A stretch of 64,000 nucleotides of DNA from Elusimicrobiales bacterium (GTDB lineage: Bacteria; Elusimicrobiota; Elusimicrobia; Elusimicrobiales; UBA9959), in contig JAQTOU010000002.1 in the NCBI GenBank assembly GCA_028713125.1, forward strand, positions 268,583 to 332,582, read 5' to 3'. Shown piece after piece: positions 33,855 through 43,135 of this stretch. The notes below the pieces were generated by a model. The model saw only the letters and a program-made list of their open reading frames with translations, did not search any database and was not told where the DNA came from. A program made the position numbers and the translations under genes. Numbering within the stretch: the first letter of the stretch is position 1; every line of letters starts with the position of its first letter.

Positions 33855-36800
33855 ATGCAACCAAGTTTCATTCATCTTCATAATCACTCCGAGTACTCGC
33901 TGCTTGACGGGATGCTGCGCATTACCGACGGGCACGGGAATCCCTCGGATTTCCTCAAGGGACTGGCCGCCCATCCCGGGAACGCCCTCGCCATCACCGA
34001 CCATGGCAATATGTACGGCGCCATGGAGTTCTATTTCATGGCCAAGAACCTCGGCCTAAAGTCCATCCTCGGCTGCGAATGCTATATCACCCGCGGCTCC
34101 AGGAAAGACAGGGACAAGAGCCAGGGCCGCCGCGAGAACGGGCATATGACCGTCCTCGCCAAGAACGCCGCCGGCTACCATAACCTCATCAAGATGGTCT
34201 CCGCCGCCTACCTCGAAGGCTTCTACCATGACCCCCGCATAGACGCCGAGCTCCTCGCCAAGCATTCCGAAGGCCTCGTCTGCCTCTCCGGCTGCCTCAA
34301 GTCCCACATAGCCAGGAATTGCGCCGAGGGCCATCTGGACGAAGCCGCCAAGATAGCCATGGAGTACCAGGATATCCTCGGTAAAGGCAATTTCTACCTC
34401 GAGCTCATGGACCACGGCATCCCCGAAGAGACCGCCGCCATGGCCGGCCTCATCGAGATCTCCAAGCGCACCGGCATCCCCATGGTGGCCACCAACGACT
34501 GCCACTATCAGAAAAAAGAGGACTGGGAAGCCCACGAAGCCCACGTCTGCATCTCCACCGGCAAAACGCTGGACGACCCCGACCGGATGAAGCAGACCCA
34601 GCACGAGCTTTACTACAAGTCCCCGGAAGAGATGATAAAGCTCTTCTCCCACACCCCCGAGGCCATAAAGAACACCCTGCACATCGCCTCCATGTGCGAC
34701 CTCAAGCTGGAGACCGACAAGCTCTACCTGCCCTCTTTCGACGTCCCGCCCGAGTTCAAGGCGAAGAACCCCGACGCCCCGGATTTTTATTACCTCAAAG
34801 AGCTTTGCGAAGCTGGCCTCAAGAAGAAAGTCCCCAATGCCGGGGAAGACTACCGCAAGCGCCTCGAGTTCGAGCTCGGCGTCATCAGGAGCATGGGCTT
34901 CTCCAGCTACTTCCTGATCGTCATGGATTTCATAAACCACGGGCGCAGCATCGGCGTGCCCGTCGGGCCCGGCCGCGGCTCGGGAGCCGGCGCGCTGGTG
35001 GCCTACACGCTGGACATCACCAGGGTGGACCCGCTGCCCAACGGCCTGCTCTTCGAGCGCTTCCTGAACCCCGGCCGCAAGAGCATGCCCGACCTCGACA
35101 TCGACTTCTCGGACGAAGGCCGCGAGAAGGTCGTCCAATACGTGCGGGAAAAGTACGGCTCGGCGCGCGTGGCCAATATCATCACCTACGGAACCATCAA
35201 GGCCAAGAGCGCCATCCGCGACGTTGGCCGCGTGATGAACATCCCTCTCACCGAGATCAACGCTATAGCCAAGCTGGTCCCCGCCGATCCAAAGGCCACG
35301 CTTTATAAAGCCCTCAACGAGGTCAACGAGCTGAAGGAGTACGGCCGCGACCCGAAGATCAAGAAGCTGTTCGACATAGCGCTGAAGGTGGAAGGCCTCA
35401 GGCGCCACACCGGGGTGCACGCGGCCGGCGTCGTGATCTCCAAGGAGGAGATCACCAATTACGTGCCGCTTTCCAACCGCAATACCAAGGAAATAGTCAC
35501 CACGCAGTACGACGGGAACATGCTGGGCAGCCTCGGCATGCTCAAGGTGGACTTCCTCGGCCTGCGCACCCTGTCCGTCATCGAGACCGCCTGCGAGTTC
35601 CTGCGCGCGGCCGGCAAAAAAGATTTCGACATCTATTCCATCCCGATGGACGACAAGAAGACCTTCGACCTGTTGTGCGAGGGCAAGACCACTGGCGTGT
35701 TCCAGCTGGAAAGCGACGGCATGAAGAAGCTGGTGAAGGGCCTCAAGCCCACCGTCTTCAGCGACATCGCCGCCCTCGTCGCCCTGTACCGCCCCGGCCC
35801 CATCAATAGCGGGATGCTCGAGACTTTCGTGGAGCGCAAGCACGGCCGCAAAAAGATCACCTACGACCACCCGCTGCTGGAGCCCATCCTGAAGGACACT
35901 TACGGCACGATGGTCTACCAGGAACAGGTGATGGAGATAGCAAAGAGCCTGGCGAAGTTCACCCCGAGCGAGGCCGACGATTTCCGCAAAGCGATGGGCA
36001 AGAAGAAGCTCGACGTGATGGAGAAGATGCGCTCCAAGTTCGTCGACCAGGCCAAGTCCAAGAGCGATATCCCCAACAAGCTTTCCACCAAGATCTTCGA
36101 CCAGATGGCGCAGTTCGCCGAGTACGGCTTCAATAAGTCGCATTCCGTCGCCTATGCCCTGGTCGCCTATCAGACCGCCTGGCTGAAGGCCAATTACCCG
36201 GTGGAGTTCATGGCCGCCCTGCTCACCAGCGAGATAGGCAAGAGCGCCGTCAACTCCGAGGAGAAGGAGAACAAGCTGGTCACTTACATAGGCGAAGCCC
36301 AGGACATGGAGATAGGCATCCTGGGCCCGAGCGTAAACCGTTCCCAGAAGAAGTTTTCGATAGAGGACCAGCAGGGCAAACCCGCCATCCGCTTCGCGCT
36401 GACCGCCGTAAAGAACGTCGGAGAAGGCGTGGTGGAGACCCTGGTGGCCGAGCGGGACAGGAACGGCCCGTTCCGCTCCTTCGAGGAATTCACCCTGCGC
36501 GCGGACTCCAAGCAGCTGAACAAGCGCGTGGTGGAATCGCTGGCCAAGGGCGGGGCCTACGACGGCTTCTATCCCGCCGAGAAGCCCGAGATCTCCCGCA
36601 CCAAGGCGATGGCCGCCGTGGAAGCCTTCTGCGGCGGCAAGATAGCCGACATCAACCAGGCCATGCTCTTCGGGGAGGAAAAGAAGGCCTCCGCGGTGAT
36701 GAGCGAGCACGCGCTCCTCAAGAACGAGCGCGAAGTACTCGGCTTTTATTTCTCCGGCCACCCGCTGAACAGTTACCGCCGCCACCTCGCCATGGTCTCC

Positions 36801-37367
36801 AGCGCTCAGGCCGATAAGGTGCTGGCCGGCGGTTTCGAGGAGGGAGCCATGGTCCGCCTCGCCGGGATAGTGGCCCAGTTCAAGAATATCCAGACCAAGA
36901 AGACCGGGGAGGCGATGGCCAAGTTCGAGGTGGAGGACCTGACGGGGAACGTCGGGATCTGCCTTTTCCCGAAGAAATACAAGATCTACGGCTCCCAGCT
37001 GGGGCCGAACAAGATAGTGGTGGTGCTGGGTAAGGTTCAGAAGTCGGATTTCGGCGAGCAGAACTACGAGCTGATCGCCGAAGAGGCTTACGGCCTCTTC
37101 GACGCCATGAATAAGTGGGCGCGCGGCCTGGTGCTGAACCTGCCCGAGGGCATACTTTTCGACGAAAAGCAGCTGCAGGAACTGAGAACAACGCTGGGTA
37201 AGAACCACGGCGAGTGCCCCGTGCATTTCCAGGTGAACGCCAAGGGGCGCGGAACCTTTATGATAGAGACGACGGAGAAAGTGCTGCTCAGCGACGCCCT
37301 CCTCCACGAAATAGAGCGGCTGCTGGGCGACAAGTCGTGGAAAGTGAAAGCGGGGTCTGAAATTTAG
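33855..37367 (+). CDS. dnaE: DNA polymerase III alpha subunit
   Basis: The replicative C-family polymerase, 1170 residues and complete. An N-terminal PHP domain (IHLHNHSEYSLLDGM, then AITDHGNMYGAMEFY near 47) is followed by the palm with PDLDIDF, giving catalytic Asp415 and Asp417, and the third Asp566 in MLKVDFLGLRTL. VGPGRGSGAGALVAY near 370, the fingers with GVHAAGVVIS near 520, and YGFNKSHSVAYALVAYQTAW near 755 (beta-clamp and fingers region) are as expected. An OB domain lies near 1000 (VRLAGIVAQFKNIQTKKTGE). It is DnaE1 type, with no PolC exonuclease insert. It stands alone downstream of repeat copy B. Confidence 0.96.
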   Translation: MQPSFIHLHNHSEYSLLDGMLRITDGHGNPSDFLKGLAAHPGNALAITDHGNMYGAMEFYFMAKNLGLKSILGCECYITRGSRKDRDKSQGRRENGHMTVLAKNAAGYHNLIKMVSAAYLEGFYHDPRIDAELLAKHSEGLVCLSGCLKSHIARNCAEGHLDEAAKIAMEYQDILGKGNFYLELMDHGIPEETAAMAGLIEISKRTGIPMVATNDCHYQKKEDWEAHEAHVCISTGKTLDDPDRMKQTQHELYYKSPEEMIKLFSHTPEAIKNTLHIASMCDLKLETDKLYLPSFDVPPEFKAKNPDAPDFYYLKELCEAGLKKKVPNAGEDYRKRLEFELGVIRSMGFSSYFLIVMDFINHGRSIGVPVGPGRGSGAGALVAYTLDITRVDPLPNGLLFERFLNPGRKSMPDLDIDFSDEGREKVVQYVREKYGSARVANIITYGTIKAKSAIRDVGRVMNIPLTEINAIAKLVPADPKATLYKALNEVNELKEYGRDPKIKKLFDIALKVEGLRRHTGVHAAGVVISKEEITNYVPLSNRNTKEIVTTQYDGNMLGSLGMLKVDFLGLRTLSVIETACEFLRAAGKKDFDIYSIPMDDKKTFDLLCEGKTTGVFQLESDGMKKLVKGLKPTVFSDIAALVALYRPGPINSGMLETFVERKHGRKKITYDHPLLEPILKDTYGTMVYQEQVMEIAKSLAKFTPSEADDFRKAMGKKKLDVMEKMRSKFVDQAKSKSDIPNKLSTKIFDQMAQFAEYGFNKSHSVAYALVAYQTAWLKANYPVEFMAALLTSEIGKSAVNSEEKENKLVTYIGEAQDMEIGILGPSVNRSQKKFSIEDQQGKPAIRFALTAVKNVGEGVVETLVAERDRNGPFRSFEEFTLRADSKQLNKRVVESLAKGGAYDGFYPAEKPEISRTKAMAAVEAFCGGKIADINQAMLFGEEKKASAVMSEHALLKNEREVLGFYFSGHPLNSYRRHLAMVSSAQADKVLAGGFEEGAMVRLAGIVAQFKNIQTKKTGEAMAKFEVEDLTGNVGICLFPKKYKIYGSQLGPNKIVVVLGKVQKSDFGEQNYELIAEEAYGLFDAMNKWARGLVLNLPEGILFDEKQLQELRTTLGKNHGECPVHFQVNAKGRGTFMIETTEKVLLSDALLHEIERLLGDKSWKVKAGSEI

Positions 37368-37394
37368 GTTAATGCAAAATACAAGGAAGGAAAG

Positions 37395-38144
37395 ATGAAA
37401 AAAATAAACTGCGTTCTGGCCCTGCTGCTGCTGGCGGCCATTCCCGCTGCGGCCGCCAAGGATAAAGACAAGGGCGAGTCGGTGGTCATCCCCGATGTGG
37501 AGATGATAGATATCCCGACCGCCGGGATACTCGACTATTACGGCTTTATGCTTAAGACCCGCTTCTATACCGGCGGCGGCGTGCTGGGCGGCCTGAACTT
37601 CGGGGTGCAGGAGCGGCTTAATATCGGCGCCTCCATGTCGGTGGACAAGCTGATCGGCTCTGAATCCGGCATAAAGATGCGCCGTCCGGAAATACAGGTG
37701 AAATTCCGCTTTTACGACGGAGGCTATTATATCCCCGCCGCCGCCGTCGGCTACGACGGGCAGGGCTATTACTATAACGCCGCGGACAAGAAATATCTCG
37801 AGAAGGGCAAGGGGCTCTACCTCGCGGGCTCGAAAGAGATCGGCTTGGCCGGCCTGGCGCTCCACGGCGGCCTGAACGTGCCCGATTTCGACAATAACTA
37901 CCTTTTCGGCTTCCTCGGCGTCAACTATACGCTGGAGGACAAGATCGCCTTCATGCTGGAATTCGACAGCCTCTTCCACAGCGACGACCCTTCCAGGTTC
38001 AACGCCGGGATCCGCCTTTACGTCACGCCGTATTTCCAGCTGGACATGGGCATGCGCGAGATAGGCCGCAACGGGAAGTTCGCCAACGGCTTCCAGCGCA
38101 AAGCCGAACGCATGGTGCAGATGCGTTATAACACAAGCTTCTAA
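37395..38144 (+). CDS. small outer-membrane beta-barrel-like protein
   Basis: A 249-residue exported protein with a good signal peptide (MKKINCVLALLLLAAIPAAA, cleavage near AAA-K) and a strong SD (GGAAGGAAAG). Residues 45-249 alternate polar and hydrophobic or aromatic positions (FMLKTRFYTGGGVLGGLNFG, ERLNIGASMSV, AFMLEFDSLF, FNAGIRLYVTP), as in an 8-12 strand outer-membrane barrel; the final RYNTSF ends on an aromatic, the usual BAM targeting signal. It resembles uncharacterised barrel proteins that carry a lipid or ion-related role, but I cannot name a family. It sits just upstream of the phosphofructokinase gene. Confidence 0.6.
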   Translation: MKKINCVLALLLLAAIPAAAAKDKDKGESVVIPDVEMIDIPTAGILDYYGFMLKTRFYTGGGVLGGLNFGVQERLNIGASMSVDKLIGSESGIKMRRPEIQVKFRFYDGGYYIPAAAVGYDGQGYYYNAADKKYLEKGKGLYLAGSKEIGLAGLALHGGLNVPDFDNNYLFGFLGVNYTLEDKIAFMLEFDSLFHSDDPSRFNAGIRLYVTPYFQLDMGMREIGRNGKFANGFQRKAERMVQMRYNTSF

Positions 38145-38186
38145 AGATCGAGAATCGAAGATAGAAAATCCAAAGAGGAGAAATTT

Positions 38187-39221
38187 ATGGCAAAAAAAAT
38201 AGGCATACTTACCGGCGGAGGGGATTGCCCCGGTCTTAATCCCGCGATACGCGGCTGCGTTTATGCGGCCGAGAAGCACGGCTACGAATGCGTCGGCCTT
38301 TCCGACGGCTGGAAGGGGCTCGTGGAGGGCAATACTACCCCGCTGAACCGGGATATCGTCGAGTATATAGTTATGAGAGGCGGCACGATGCTGGGTACTT
38401 CCCGCACTAACCCCGTCAAGATAGAGAACGGCATACAGAGATGTCTCGAGAATTTCAAGAAGCTGGACCTCCACGCCCTGGTAGCCATGGGCGGCGACGA
38501 CACTCTCGGCGTGGCCACCAAGCTGTACCGGGACCACAAGCTGAACGTCATAGGCGTGCCCAAGACCATGGACAATGACCTGAACAATACGGACTACACT
38601 TTCGGTTTCGATACTTCGGTCACGCGCGCCATGGAAGCCGCGCAGTCCCTGCTGGATACCGGGGCCAGCCATCACCGCGTCATGGTCCTTGAAGTCATGG
38701 GCCGCCACGCCGGGTGGGTGGCGCTCTACACGGCTATAGCCACGGCCGCGGATTTCGTCTGCATCCCCGAGCGGAAGATAGATACCGACGATATGATCAA
38801 GAAGATCAAGGCCGCCTATGCCAGGAAGCGCTTCGCCCTGGTGATCACCAGCGAGGCGGCCGAACTCCCCGCCGCCGGCGAGGATAATATAAAGCACCAG
38901 CTGGACCAGTTCGGCCACCGCATCCTGAAGGACCGCGGCATGGGCGAGCACATAGCCTCCTTTATAGAGAAGAACACCGGCATAGAGACGCGCACCTCCG
39001 TGATAGGACACATGCAGCGCGGAGGGTCCCCTACGCTTTTCGACAGGATGCTGGCCACCCGAGTGGGCATGAAGGCCGCCGACCTGGTGCACGCCGGGCA
39101 GTTCGGCATGATGAGCGCGCTGGTGGGGAACCAGATAGTGGGCGTGCCGCTCGAAAAAGCCACCGGGGAGCTGAAAGTGGTCAGCAAAGAGTGGTTCGAT
39201 GTGATGGAAGTATTATTTTAA
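38187..39221 (+). CDS. pfp: 6-phosphofructokinase, pyrophosphate-dependent type
   Basis: A 344-residue PFK that phosphorylates fructose 6-phosphate in glycolysis. GILTGGGDCPGLN at the N-terminus, MGGDDTLG with Asp104/Asp105 and VPKTMDNDL with Lys126 are visible. ATP enzymes have Gly at both key positions (GGDGS, PGTIDND); Asp at the first and Lys at the second are the known markers of pyrophosphate-dependent PFK. The remaining sites (HAGW near 170, GHMQRGGSPT near 275) are intact. PPi use would make the step reversible and save ATP. A strong SD (AGAGGAG) precedes the ATG. Confidence 0.88.
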   Translation: MAKKIGILTGGGDCPGLNPAIRGCVYAAEKHGYECVGLSDGWKGLVEGNTTPLNRDIVEYIVMRGGTMLGTSRTNPVKIENGIQRCLENFKKLDLHALVAMGGDDTLGVATKLYRDHKLNVIGVPKTMDNDLNNTDYTFGFDTSVTRAMEAAQSLLDTGASHHRVMVLEVMGRHAGWVALYTAIATAADFVCIPERKIDTDDMIKKIKAAYARKRFALVITSEAAELPAAGEDNIKHQLDQFGHRILKDRGMGEHIASFIEKNTGIETRTSVIGHMQRGGSPTLFDRMLATRVGMKAADLVHAGQFGMMSALVGNQIVGVPLEKATGELKVVSKEWFDVMEVLF

Positions 39222-39223
39222 GC

Positions 39224-39314
39224 GATCGAGAATCGAGAATCGAAAATCGGGGACCGGGGATCGCGGAATTCATATTCTGTGATTCCCGATACTCGATCCT
39301 TGATTCCCGATTTT
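39224..39314. repeat. short TCGAGAATCGA/TCGGGAATC repeat cluster
   Basis: The gap after pfp is made of short repeats (GATCGAGAATCGAGAATCG, then the inverse form GATTCCCGATACTCGATCC). The two halves pair imperfectly as an inverted repeat around 39270. A shorter version lies at 38147-38170 and a related GC-richer one at 22975-23008, all in gaps between genes. Confidence 0.6.
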
Positions 39315-39328
39315 GAATAGGAGCATTT

Positions 39329-39874
39329 ATGACCGAAAACACCCAAGCAGCGGCGCCGGCGCAGTTCCAGCGCAAGACGATAATGATCAAGAAGCGCCTG
39401 CAGTATCACTACATGGCGCTGATCCTGACCAGCGTGCTGCTGGCCTTCATCGTCTTCGGCCTCGAGGCCATCTGGACCGTCTCCAAAGTTGTCAACGAGA
39501 ACCCTTACCTGATGCCGCTGCTCGACATCATCAAGGAGATGGCCCCGCTGTTCGCCATAAAGATAGCCACGTACCTGGTGATAGTGGTCATCGTGTCCGC
39601 CGTCATTTCGCACCGCATGGCCGGGCCCATCTTCAAGTTCGAGAAGAGCTGCGGCACCGTCGCGGACGGCGACCTGACCCACAGGGTGTACCTGCGCAAG
39701 GGCGACCAGCTTACCGACCTGCAGGACAGCTTCAACGAAATGACCGGCGCGGTCAACGAAGTCGTGAAAGAATACGAGAAATTCCGCGCCGAGGCCGCGG
39801 CGGCCGGGCTGAAAGAAAAGGCCGAGGCCCTCTCTAAAAAAATTGCGGAGATAATGCCTAAATTCAAGCTATGA
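39329..39874 (+). CDS. two-span membrane protein with HAMP domain, no output module
   Basis: A 181-residue protein with AGGAG at proper distance from the ATG. Two spans (about 29-50 and 73-94) flank a short periplasmic loop and lead directly into a HAMP domain (about 95-147: HRMAGPIFKFEKS...DGDLTHRVYLRKGDQL..LQDSFNEM), the conserved P and the GD and FN.M positions being clear. A helical Glu/Lys/Ala tail (about 148-181) follows, but there is no kinase, cyclase or chemotaxis module. It could modulate a partner, perhaps by helix pairing. It opens the coupled gene run HAMP-tolC-patatin-TPR-dapF-dapA; ATGA overlap with tolC. Confidence 0.7.
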   Translation: MTENTQAAAPAQFQRKTIMIKKRLQYHYMALILTSVLLAFIVFGLEAIWTVSKVVNENPYLMPLLDIIKEMAPLFAIKIATYLVIVVIVSAVISHRMAGPIFKFEKSCGTVADGDLTHRVYLRKGDQLTDLQDSFNEMTGAVNEVVKEYEKFRAEAAAAGLKEKAEALSKKIAEIMPKFKL

Positions 39875-41145
39875 ACCTGATACTGGCGCTGGCGCTTCTC
39901 GCCGTGCCCGCCTCGGCCCAGAAAAACGCCGAAACTCTTACTATAGACGACGTCGTCGCCATAGCGGTAAAAAACAGCCCCGCCGCCCTCGCGGCGGAGC
40001 AGGACATCATTATAGCGAAGCAGCGCGTGCTGGAAGCGCGCTTCATGGCCCTGCCGCAGTTCACGCTTTCCGGTACCCTAAGCCGGGCCAGTCTCGAGTA
40101 TCCGGCCTTGCTCGGCGCCGAGCTCGGGGACCGGTACCTCGACACCCGGGTAGGCGATAATTTCTACTCCCTGCGCGTACAGGCCCTCCAGCCGCTCTAT
40201 ACCGGCGGAAAGAACACCAATACCCTTAAACTGGCCAAAACGGCCAACAACCAGGCCAAAGTGAATTATGAGGCCGTCAGGGCCGACGCGGCGCTTGCGG
40301 CGAAGAAAACTTTTTATACGCTTCTCTACCAGCGCCGCCTGAAAGAGGCTTCGGACGCCTGGCTCAAGCGCGCCGGCGAGCTCAGCTCCGGCCTGCGCAA
40401 GGACGCTTTCGAGGACCTGGAAGCGGCCATGCTCCTCTCCGCCCTTTCCGACCGCGCCCGGCAGGCCGACAGCGGGGTCGAGGCCGCTCTCATGGGCCTG
40501 CGCAAGGCGCTTAACCGCGAGCCCGGCTCCTGGATCGACGCGGACGGCAGGTTCGAACCGCTCCCGGTGCAGACCGACATCAGCCGCAGCCTGGTCACGG
40601 CCATGGAGGCGCGCTCCGAACTGAAGAGCGAGCTTTACAAGGCGCAGATGGACGAGATAGCGGTGAGCATGGCCATGGTGCGCCGTAATCCGACTATCTA
40701 CCTGGGCGCGAGCTACGACGTGAACGCCTACAAGTTCTCCTCGCTGACGGACGATTCCGAGAGGTCCAATAACTGGCTGGCTTCCCTCGCCATCCACTTT
40801 CCGCTCTCCTACGATATCTGGACCCAGGTGCGGCAGCGCAAGGCCCAGCAGCGCCAGGGCGAGCTGAAGCGCGCTGAACTCCAGGACAGCATCCGCTTCG
40901 AAATAATCTCGGCCCACAGGGAAGCGGTCTCCTGGCAGGCCGAAGCTGAAAAGCTGGCCGCCGAGACGGCAAGGATGCGGGACGGCTACGAGGCGGCCTC
41001 AGGGTCGGCCCGGCCCTCGATGGCGGCCCTGCGCGCGCTTTGCGCGCTCTGCGAACTGGAGAAGAAATCCCTGGACGCCGTTTACAACCAGCTGCTGGCC
41101 CGTATCAGGCTGGAATGGGCGCAGGGCAGGGACTTCGCGAAGTGA
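39871..41145 (+). CDS. TolC-family outer-membrane efflux protein
   Basis: A 424-residue protein with a signal peptide (MNLILALALLAVPASA). LTIDDVVAIAVKNSPAALAA is the typical first helix, and the sequence shows the internal duplication of the family, with a LRVQALQPLYTGGKNTNTLK motif near 108 (strand followed by helix) and a second near 300. TolC proteins form trimeric channels spanning outer membrane and periplasm and join inner-membrane pumps for drug, protein or lipid export. No adaptor or pump gene is adjacent, so the partner is unknown. Its ATG overlaps the HAMP gene stop and its stop overlaps the GTG of the patatin gene, so the run is translationally coupled. Confidence 0.85.
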   Translation: MNLILALALLAVPASAQKNAETLTIDDVVAIAVKNSPAALAAEQDIIIAKQRVLEARFMALPQFTLSGTLSRASLEYPALLGAELGDRYLDTRVGDNFYSLRVQALQPLYTGGKNTNTLKLAKTANNQAKVNYEAVRADAALAAKKTFYTLLYQRRLKEASDAWLKRAGELSSGLRKDAFEDLEAAMLLSALSDRARQADSGVEAALMGLRKALNREPGSWIDADGRFEPLPVQTDISRSLVTAMEARSELKSELYKAQMDEIAVSMAMVRRNPTIYLGASYDVNAYKFSSLTDDSERSNNWLASLAIHFPLSYDIWTQVRQRKAQQRQGELKRAELQDSIRFEIISAHREAVSWQAEAEKLAAETARMRDGYEAASGSARPSMAALRALCALCELEKKSLDAVYNQLLARIRLEWAQGRDFAK

Positions 41146-42167
41146 CCGCCGCCATGCGCTTACCGCTACAGATCATAATTCTGACGCTGACCCTCGCGCC
41201 CGCTTTGGCCGGCGCCCAGGGGTTCAGTCCCGTGAAAAACGGGACGGAACAATATAGTTCCTCCTCTATGCCGTTGTCGGGAAACGAAACTGACGACGAG
41301 ATATTGCGCGACGCAATGTGGACGCGCCTGGCCTCCTCAAAGCCGCCGGCCCGGCCCTCGGTGGGCCTCGCCCTTTCCGGCGGCGGCGCACGCGGCTTCG
41401 CGCATACAGGCGTGCTTGAAACGCTGGAATACGCGGGTTTCCCCGTGGATTACGTTTCCGGCACTTCGATGGGGGCGGTGATAGGCTCTCTTTACGCCTC
41501 CGGCTCCACGGTGGAGGATATCTGGAAATTCGGCCGGGCCGCCAGAGAGCTGAAGTTATCCAAGGATTTCAAGAGCATAAAGCTGCTGAGCCTGCTTATC
41601 ACCAACAGGCTGATAACCCCGACCTATATCAACCGGTTCCTAGAGGCGCGCTTCGGGGCCCTCACCTTTGAAAATCTTAAAATGCCCTTTTCCTGCTCCG
41701 CCATGGACCTGCGCACCGGTGAGAAAATAGTTTTTACGGACGGGCCGCTGGACATAGCCGTGCGGGCCAGCTCTAACCTCCCCGGTATCTTCGCCCCGGT
41801 GCAGTACCGCCACCGTTACCTGGTGGACGGCGGGGTGGTCGACTTTATCCCGATAGGAGCCGCCAGGCAGCTGGGCGCCGACTGGGTGCTCGCCAGCGTG
41901 ATAGGCAACGCTTCCAGCCGCTACCCCGAAAACGTCCTGATGTCCCTGCTGCAGGTCATAGACATACGCGGCTCGCTGCTGGCGCTTTCGGCGGAAAAAG
42001 AAGCAGGCTTCGTGATCAAATCCGAGGTAGGGGACATGACCGTTGCCGATTTCGACAGGTGCGAGGAGGCCGGCGAAGCGGGCCTGCAGGAGGCCAGCCG
42101 CCGGATCGACGCCGCGCGCGAGGCCCTTCTGATCTATTCCGCGCCGCGGCTGGCGGAGAAGCTATGA
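41142..42167 (+). CDS. patatin-like phospholipase
   Basis: Probably a lipid acyl hydrolase. The patatin fold is clear: GLALSGGGARGFAHTGVLE (oxyanion loop), the nucleophile elbow SGTSMGAVIGS with Ser109, and the LVDGGVVDFIP motif with Asp229, numbered from the GTG start. That GTG overlaps the tolC stop (GTGA), as other genes in this run do; ATG 41154 is an equally good start and begins a signal peptide (MRLPLQIIILTLTLAPALAG). Export plus the neighbouring TolC and TPR genes suggest action on phospholipid in the envelope, similar in type to RssA or the PlpD family; no beta-barrel domain follows the patatin part. Confidence 0.85.
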   Translation: MTAAMRLPLQIIILTLTLAPALAGAQGFSPVKNGTEQYSSSSMPLSGNETDDEILRDAMWTRLASSKPPARPSVGLALSGGGARGFAHTGVLETLEYAGFPVDYVSGTSMGAVIGSLYASGSTVEDIWKFGRAARELKLSKDFKSIKLLSLLITNRLITPTYINRFLEARFGALTFENLKMPFSCSAMDLRTGEKIVFTDGPLDIAVRASSNLPGIFAPVQYRHRYLVDGGVVDFIPIGAARQLGADWVLASVIGNASSRYPENVLMSLLQVIDIRGSLLALSAEKEAGFVIKSEVGDMTVADFDRCEEAGEAGLQEASRRIDAAREALLIYSAPRLAEKL

Positions 42168-43135
42168 GGCTGTTCCTCCCCCTGTTCCTCTTTTTAGCCG
42201 CTCCCGCGCAGGCTTTCCTTTTCGGCGGCGCCTCTGATAAAAAAGCCGGGGCCGGCCTGGAAAAAATGCGCGCCGCCTTCGAAGCCGGGGCCTGCTCTTC
42301 CGCCCTGGACCTCTCGACGACTTTCCTGAACGAAAAACCGCCGGCGGCTATGCGTGAGGAAGCCTACGGTTATATGGGGAGCTGCTACGAGTCCGCCGGC
42401 GCGACCGACAAGGCCATAAACCTGTATAAGCTGGCGCTGGGCCTCTACCCTGAAAACCTTTTTTTCGCGTCGAGGCTGGCGCTGATCTATAACCAGGCGG
42501 GTTTCCCCGAGAACGCCGTCCCGCTTTTCCTGAAAGTGCTTTCTATAAAGAGCGACGACACGAACGCGAACCTGGGCCTGGCCAGGGCCTACGCGGCGCT
42601 GGGTTTCCTCTCGCGCGCCAAGGATTTTTATTCCCGCGCCGTAATACTGCAGGACTTCCGCGACCAGGCCGCCCTGCGGGAATACGCGCTCTGCATGCTG
42701 CGCAAGCGCGATTGGCGCGAGGTCCTTTTTATAGCCGGCGCCGGCGCCAAAGCGGCGCCGCTCTCTTCTTTCTGGCCGCAGGTGGAGGCCCGGGTCAGGG
42801 CCGGGCAGGGGGATTATCATAAGGCGCTGCCGGCTATCGAGGGGGCCATACTCCTTGAGCCCTCAAGGCGGCTGAGGCTCGAGCGAGCCCTGTACCTCCT
42901 TATGGGCGGGCTGCCCCGCCGCGCAATAGAAGCCGCGGACGCCGAACTGGCCCTCGACGGCAAAGACGCCCTGGCTTCGGTGGTTAAAGGCATGGCGCTC
43001 TACTCCCTTGGGAAGAAAGCCGAGGCGCAGCCGTATTTCGCGGCCGCCCGGGGCGGCGGCCAGTTCACCGCTAAAATAGCGGGGTCCTTCCTGGACGGGA
43101 ACTTGAAAGCGGCGGAGGATGCGTGCAAAAAATAA
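42164..43135 (+). CDS. exported TPR-repeat protein
   Basis: A 323-residue protein with an N-terminal signal peptide (MRLFLPLFLFLAAPAQA). From about residue 45 onward, tandem helix pairs form TPR units: MREEAYGYMGSCYESAGATD, KAINLYKLALGLYPEN, NAVPLFLKVLSIKSDD, NLGLARAYAALGFLSRAKDF and further units up to about 310. Such proteins scaffold complexes in the periplasm or on the membrane. Its ATG overlaps the patatin stop (ATGA) and its 3' end overlaps dapF by 13 bp, so it belongs to the same translational unit. No partner is identifiable by sequence. Confidence 0.75.
   Translation: MRLFLPLFLFLAAPAQAFLFGGASDKKAGAGLEKMRAAFEAGACSSALDLSTTFLNEKPPAAMREEAYGYMGSCYESAGATDKAINLYKLALGLYPENLFFASRLALIYNQAGFPENAVPLFLKVLSIKSDDTNANLGLARAYAALGFLSRAKDFYSRAVILQDFRDQAALREYALCMLRKRDWREVLFIAGAGAKAAPLSSFWPQVEARVRAGQGDYHKALPAIEGAILLEPSRRLRLERALYLLMGGLPRRAIEAADAELALDGKDALASVVKGMALYSLGKKAEAQPYFAAARGGGQFTAKIAGSFLDGNLKAAEDACKK

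Noticed and set aside
34056-39092. A very long open frame on the minus strand (about 1678 codons) opposite dnaE, the barrel protein and the phosphofructokinase
   Set aside because: It crosses three clearly conserved plus-strand genes; open antisense frames are expected from strong GC bias at third codon positions. No domain is recognisable.
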